From Saccharum officinarum (Eukaryota; Streptophyta; Magnoliopsida; Poales; Poaceae): a DNA stretch of 64,000 nucleotides. The notes under the pieces are model-generated. The model was given only the letters and a program-made list of their open reading frames with translations, was not told where the DNA came from and searched no databases. Below, piece after piece: positions 58,442 through 64,000 of this stretch. Position numbers and translations under genes: made by a program. How positions within the stretch are numbered: position 1 is the stretch's first letter; every line of letters begins with the position of its first letter. The DNA lies in the NCBI GenBank assembly GCA_020631735.1, contig CM036152.1, positions 149,369,307 to 149,433,306 of the forward strand, read 5' to 3'.

Positions 58442-59300
58442 CTACTCTAAAGTGAGCTGAATAAGTGCATCAAAAACAAAAAACGAGTAGTTTTTCGCTT
58501 TGTGTTGATCGACAGAATTGTATGCCACAGTCCAAAGTTTGAATGCCCGTATCTTGCCCAGCCATGAAATCCTACCTAGTCTCTGCCACACGCTGTTTGC
58601 CGCGTTCTTTTGTCTCAATTGAGTGAATTAAAAACGTCCCACACGTGTAATGTGCCCGTGCACCACCGGAGCCAGAGTGGGCAGCCGGACGTTATTTGTT
58701 GCTGCGAACAGCCAGCCGGCGAGCCAAGGTTGTCGTCGACCGTATTTGGTCATCATCCAAGTCCTCATCCCGTCGGCACTGGCAGCAAGCGAAGCACGGA
58801 CGACCAGCTGAGCCTGGTGGTTGTACTTGTACGTGGGCGTGCCTGCCTGATCGTCTCCTGCCGTGCGCCCGGCCTGCTGCAGCGTGGACCGTCCCCGGCG
58901 CGTGGCGTGGCGTGTGGCGCGGCCCTGTAGGCTGGGGCCTGGCTGCTTGGACGGGGGCGGGGAGCGAGGCGACGGCGACGGCGACGGGCGGATGGATGGG
59001 GTCATGGAGATAGATACAGTATCTACCTGCTGCCCACGCCGTGCGTACGCATGCTGCCTGTGGTGGCCGGGCGGACCCGCCGTGGGGCACGTGTCGACCG
59101 CTGCCTGGTGTCCAGTGCAGGGGCACAAGCACAAAACCTGACGCGCGCACTTCACGTACCCCCTCCTGGCTGCTGCTGGCTCCGCCGCTCCGGCCGGGCT
59201 CTTGAGCCTCGACGGCCAGGGTAGCTTCCGGAGCGATGGGACCGAGCAACGGGGTGGAACGCGCGCGCGCGCGCGAGATGTCGTTTCTACGAACCAGGAT
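58442..59300. other. GC-rich block with unrecognised frames
   Basis: CpG-rich DNA gives overlapping frames on both strands (longest 58628-59335 minus, 235 codons). The peptides are Arg/Pro/Ala/Ser rich and differ with every frame, as expected from composition alone. A CG dinucleotide run lies at 59261-59274. It may be the promoter or leader of a gene whose exons are not in the window; no function can be assigned. Confidence 0.3.
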
Positions 59301-59412
59301 ACGATCGTACGAGATCTATCTGCTACTACATCCATCTAAAAAAAGGCAATTCTAAGTGCATTCTTCTTTGTTAAAAAATATCTAAAATTTGACTAAATAT
59401 AGGTAAAAATTA

Positions 59413-59557
59413 TTCAATCCGTTCAAAATTATAAGTCGTTTTACTTTTTTTTTATATAAAACTTGCTATGTATCTAGAGATATGTTGTGTATAGATGCAC
59501 AGTAAAATAGATGTACCTAAAAAGTTAAAGCAGCTTATAATTTGAGACGGGAGGAGT
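59413..59557. mobile_element. Short Stowaway-like MITE
   Basis: The ends ttcaatccgttcaaaattataag and the complement of cttataatttgagacgggagg-ag are inverted, with TA at 59411-59412 and 59558-59559. It is 145 bp and AT rich. Confidence 0.6.
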
Positions 59558-60418
59558 AACATTTATGACACAAATTAGATATGTTATAAACATATATTTC
59601 ATAACAAATCTGATACATGAATGTTTCTGCTTTTGTGAACATCTCTCAAATTGTTGAATTCCTGTTATCTGATTAATGAAAATGGTGAATGCCTCGTTTT
59701 AAAAATAATAATAAATCTAAAGATATTTATTTGATATTCATAAATATTGATATTATTTATATATAGTTAGTCAGGCAAGACACTTTAATTTAGTATTCTG
59801 GTTATATATGTTTCTCATGGGTATGTGCCAACCAATTGTACATAGCATAGAATCTAATGTGTACAGTGAGGATGAGGAACTGCACTGATGTGAGCATCCT
59901 GGACTCCTGGATGCCTGGTTGGGTTTTCTCTCCTTCGTGCATTTGATCTAGGTTGAGTTTCGGCTTGCGAGCGTCATGGAATGATACCATGCTTCACAAT
60001 GTCCCAAGGTGTTCAGTTCTGACTTCTTCGCCCCATCGCGCAGGGCAAGGCTTGACAAGGACTCACTCGATCGATACCCATTCCCTGAGTGACCCAATGT
60101 CTATTCACTCAGCATCCAGCTTCTTTGTTTCCCCATTCCACCCCACCAGGGACGTATCTAGCAGTGGGGCAAGGGGGCTTAAGTCCCCCTACCCGCCGCT
60201 GATATCATAGAGCCCCTCCAAAAAATTTTTGCCACTGTTGCTTTGAGGAGGAGATGTTAGAGTTTGAGGATAACGACTTCAGCCCCCTCGTCCTGGATCC
60301 ATCACTGTGCTGAACAAAGGGCAAGCGGTGTCGTAGAAGCAAGCGCAAGCCCCGGCCGAAGCATTGCCTGCCTCGCATTTTGGCTACAAAAAACTGTGCA
60401 CCCAACGCCGCGACCGCC
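59558..60418. other. Spacer before the assembly gap
   Basis: AT rich to about 59900, then mixed. The stretch at about 60150-60300 is an imperfect inverted repeat (gggacgtatctag...gggggctt against agccccctcgtcctggatcc), probably a small transposon end pair. No coding evidence. Confidence 0.4.
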
Positions 60419-60518
60419 NNNNNNNNNNNNNNNNNNNNNNNNNNNNNNNNNNNNNNNNNNNNNNNNNNNNNNNNNNNNNNNNNNNNNNNNNNNNNNNNNN
60501 NNNNNNNNNNNNNNNNNN
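60419..60518. other. Assembly gap of exactly 100 N
   Basis: One hundred N is the customary placeholder for a gap of unknown length. Frames drawn across it are meaningless. It hides the outer boundary of the following LTR. Confidence 0.99.
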
Positions 60519-61150
60519 AAGGGCGGACGGTGGATCTCGTGCTCGCGGTGACCTAGCTCCCGAGCTCCAAATCGGCTACCGATAAGACGGGATGAGGCGG
60601 AATCATGCCGGGCTCCGTTTTTATAGTCCGAGCGCAAGAAACAAGGAAGCGCGAGGAGATTTGCGCGGCTTCGGATCGGAGAAAGAGGAAGCGACGGCGT
60701 CCGTTTTGGAAAGCACCGAGGAAGAAGAAAGAAAGGTGAGGAAGACACTGACAAGCGGACCCACATGTCAGCGACTCAAGCGAATGACGCGCCGCTGCGA
60801 AACCGATCTGCGCGCGAGTTGGGCCGCTGCCGCGGCTCGGCTCGCCCAGAAGGAGAAGGAGCCGCGCGTGAAGAAATGGCTGCCGGGCCGAAAGCGAGAA
60901 AAAGGAATTTTTTTCTTTTTCCTTTTTCAATTATTTCAAAGCATTTTCAAATAATTTGAATCAAATTGAATTTGAATCAAACCACTCAAACAAAAATTAA
61001 ATGCAACAGCATGAGTGCACAAACATATTTCTACCCTTATATTTGATTTTAAATTATAAAAAATTATTCTTATTCTAAATTTGCATGCTTCACAAAATAA
61101 ATATAAAAATCATGTTTTCTATTTTCTTCTTTCAAATTTTAGGTGTTACA
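60519..61150 (-). repeat. Partial 3' LTR of a decayed chromovirus
   Basis: It ends ggtgttaca at 61150, followed by attctccccccttaaaatgaatctcg, the same boundary context as at 49480 in the intact element. The outer part is lost in the gap at 60419-60518. GC-rich then AT-rich composition parallels the corresponding part of the intact LTR. Confidence 0.75.
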
Positions 61151-64000
61151 ATTCTCCCCCCTTAAAATGAATCTCGTCCCGAGATTCGACCGATGCTTAC
61201 TCAAACAATGCGCGGTAGGTTTTTCTCAGATCCTCTTCTCTTCCCAAGTAGCCTCTTCTGCTGTACCGATTCCATTGTACTTTACACATTTTAATTGTTC
61301 TACTTCTTGACTCTGTCCGCAGTCTCTAAAATTTTAACCGAAACTCTTCATATGTAAGATCCTCCTTAACAGTAAGTTCCTCTAATGAAATCTGCCTCTG
61401 TACTCGTAAACATTTCTTTAATTGAGACACATGGAACACATCATGTACACCTGCCAAACTTTCAGGTAATTCCAACTGATATGCCACTTCACCACGTCTC
61501 TCTATAATCTTGAAAGGTCCAATATATCTTGGTGCCAATTTACCTTTCATGTTGAACCTTCTCACACTCCTCATTGGCGATACTTTCAAATATACATAAT
61601 CCCCTACCTCAAATGTCAACTCCCTTCTGCGAGTATCAGCATAGCTTTTCTGTCTGGACTGTGCTATTTTTAGATTATCTCTAATCATTCTCACTTTCTT
61701 TTCAGCATCCTTTAATACATCAGGCCCATACACTTGACTCTCCCCTGTCTGATTCCAGAACAACGGGGTCCTACACTTTCGTCCATACAGAGCCTCAAAA
61801 CGGTGCCATTTGAAGACTCTTCTGATAACTATTGTTATAAGAGAACTCTGCATAAGGCAAACTCTTATCCCAACTAGTACCATATTGTAAAGCACAAGCT
61901 CTCAACATATCTTCCAATATCTGATTAATTCTCTCCGTTTGACCATCTGTCTGAGGATGATAAGCTGTACTAAAATTTAATTTGGTTCCCAATGATTCAT
62001 GTATCTTTTGCCAATAATGAGATGTAAACTGAGTACCTCGATCAGACACAATCTTTTTAGGTACTCCATGTAGACTCACTATTCTTTCCATATACAATTC
62101 TGCCAACTTCGCACTGCTGTATGTAGTCTTCACAGGCAGAAAATGAGCAACCTTAGTCAGACGATCCACTATCACCCAAATTGAATCATATCCTCTTTGA
62201 GTCCGTGGCAACCCAACTATAAAATCCATACCAACCTCTTCCCATTTCCATTCGGGTATCTGCATAGGCTGTAACAATCCTGCAGGTCTCTGATGTTCCG
62301 CTTTCACCCTTTGACAAGTGTCACACAAAGCAACATATTCGGCAACATCTCTCTTTAAACCATACCACCAATATTTCTCTCTCAGATCCAAGTACATCTT
62401 AGTACTCCCCGGATGTATGGAATAAGCTGACTCATGAGCTTCACGCAGAATTGCCATTCTGATATCCTTATCTTCGGCACACACAGCCTTTTTCCAAACC
62501 ATAGCGTACCATTATCATCCTTACGGAATCCTGGAGATTTACCTTTCGCTATGTTTTCAGCTATCTCTCTCAACTTTTCATCCTTCTGCTGACCTTTACG
62601 GATCTCTTGCTCTAGAGTAGGCTCTAATACTAATTCCACTGCATTGATAGTAAAACCTAAGTTCAGATGCTTGCACTCGGCACACAATTCCTTTGGCATA
62701 GACATTACTTGTATTTCATTTGCATAACTTTTCCTACTAAGAGCATCAGCAACAACGTTGGCCTTTCCTGGATGATAATGCACCTCTAGATCATAGTCTT
62801 TTATCAACTCCAACCATCTACGCTGCCTCAAGTTCAGATCCGTTTGAGTGAAGATATACCTTAAACTCTTGTGATCAGTGTATATATCACTCTTGTGTCC
62901 AATCAAATAATGTCTCCATATCTTTAATGCATGAACTACTGCAGCTAATTCCAAATCATGAGTAGGGTAATTTAACTCATGCTTCCTCAACTGCCTTGAT
63001 GCATATGCCACAACTCTACCTTCTTGCATCAGTACACATCCCAAACCCAATCGAGATGCATCACAATAGATAGAGAAAGGTTTACTCAGATCTGGCAAAA
63101 CTAAGACGGGTGCAGTCGTCAATCTCTTCTTTAGCTCCTCAAAATTGGCCTGACACTTCTCGGACCACACAAACTTGGCATTCTTCTCCAATAATGCAGT
63201 CATTGGTTTTGCAAGCTTTGAAAATCCCTCTATAAATCTTCTATAATAACCAGCTAATCCCAAGAAGCTACGGATCTCACTCACATTGATGGGTGGTTTC
63301 CAATTCAATACATCTTTTACCTTGCCAGGATCTACTGATATTCCTCCATTAGAGACAATGTGACCTAGAAAAGAAACTTCCTTCAACCAAAACTCACATT
63401 TACTCCTCTTTGCATATAGTTGATGTTCTCTGAGCTTCTGCAAGACCAACCTCAAATGTTCAGCATGTTCTTCCTCAGTCTTGGAAAATACTAGAATATC
63501 ATCAATGAATACCACTACAAACTTGTCCAGATATTCCATGAATACCTTATTCATTAAGTACATGAAGTATGCAGGGGCATTAGTCAAACCAAAAGACATC
63601 ACTGTATACTCATACAACCCATACCGTGTAGTAAAAGCTGTCTTTGGTACATCACTAGCACGAATCTTCAACTGATGATATCCAGAACGAAGATCAACCT
63701 TGGAAAATACACAAGCTCCTCTCAACTGATCGAACAGGTCATCAATCCTAGGTAATGGGTACTTGTTCTTAATAGTAACCTCATTAAGAGACCGATAATC
63801 TACACACATCCTCTGAGTTCCATCTTTCTTATCCACAAAAATCACTGGTGCTCCCCATGGTGAAGAACTAGGACGAATAAAACCCTTATCCTGCAACTCC
63901 TTAATTTGTTTCTTAAGTTCTTCTAATTCATTTACTCCCATTCTATATGGACGCTTAGCTATAGGTGCAGTTCCAGGTAATAATTCAATAATAAATTCAA
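61151..64000 (-). pseudogene. Decayed chromovirus pol, running off the window
   Basis: It is the same pol as at 49525-53013, reading on the minus strand from beyond 64000. RT (with FGLTNAPA and FIDD), RNase H, integrase and part of the linker are recognisable. It is broken by a one-base loss near 62478, a one-base gain near 61798 and a further shift at about 61330, after which the chromodomain is scrambled by small changes. The remaining open pieces are 62382-63941, 61795-62502 and 61326-61895. The gag end lies outside the window. It is older than the copy at 46584-58436; no working polyprotein is expected. Confidence 0.9.

Noticed and set aside
58628..59335. 235-codon minus-strand frame
   Set aside because: Overlapping frames on both strands are equally open in this CpG-rich block; the peptide is low complexity with no motif or splice context.
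60264..60766. Frames that run through the N gap
   Set aside because: About a third of each is translated N. They are artefacts of the gap.

Overview
This window is eukaryotic DNA from a grass nuclear genome. Andropogoneae (the sorghum, sugarcane, Miscanthus and maize group) is the best guess. The reasons are one intron-containing plant MADS-box gene with clear resemblance to rice OsMADS5, nested LTR retrotransposons of grass type that fill most of the sequence, and dense Tourist-like and Stowaway-like MITEs. The tribe-level guess rests on remembered resemblance of the repeat families, not on a search.

Layout. 1-3945: old AT-rich DNA, a LINE fragment, a GC-rich gene-like block with a 42-bp minisatellite, and an unassigned stretch. 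3946-6804: 5' LTR and broken gag of an old copia element (copia-1). 6805-21223: a non-autonomous gypsy-like element on the minus strand that interrupts copia-1. Its LTR is about 5.4 kb, its interior carries no recognisable gag or pol, and its second LTR is cut at 21223. 21224-31829: a copia element (copia-2, SIRE/Maximus type) with long gag and pol frames. It lacks a target-site duplication, and its two LTRs are mosaic. 31830-32727: the remnant of a PIF/Harbinger transposon. 32731-37415: MITEs, a 1.4-kb element with long terminal inverted repeats and a GC-rich core, and AT-rich spacer.

37416-42056 (minus) is the only cellular gene I can reconstruct completely: eight exons encoding a 225-aa SEPALLATA (LOFSEP) MADS protein, called MADS5-like. 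Its upstream region (42057-43750) is crowded with MITEs. One lies about 100-190 bp before the start codon and two sit in tandem just beyond. 43433-46583: more MITEs and a CACTA-like repeat.

46584-58436: a young, complete chromovirus (Tekay/Del type, minus strand). It has 2897-bp LTRs that are nearly identical, a 5-bp target duplication, an extra ORF upstream of gag, a gag frame, and a pol frame ending in a chromodomain. 58442-60418: GC-rich then AT-rich spacer without an identifiable gene. 60419-60518: an assembly gap of 100 N. 60519-64000: part of a decayed chromovirus of the same family that runs off the window.

The retrotransposons act as independent selfish units. The large gypsy-like element has the same kind of termini, primer site and 3' polypurine context as the chromoviruses, so it is probably mobilised by their enzymes (inference). 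I saw no CRISPR array, operon or other prokaryotic system and no convincing tRNA or rRNA gene. The most unusual items are the 5.4-kb-LTR non-autonomous element, the recombinant copia element, the chromoviral upstream ORF and the MITE-loaded MADS5 promoter.
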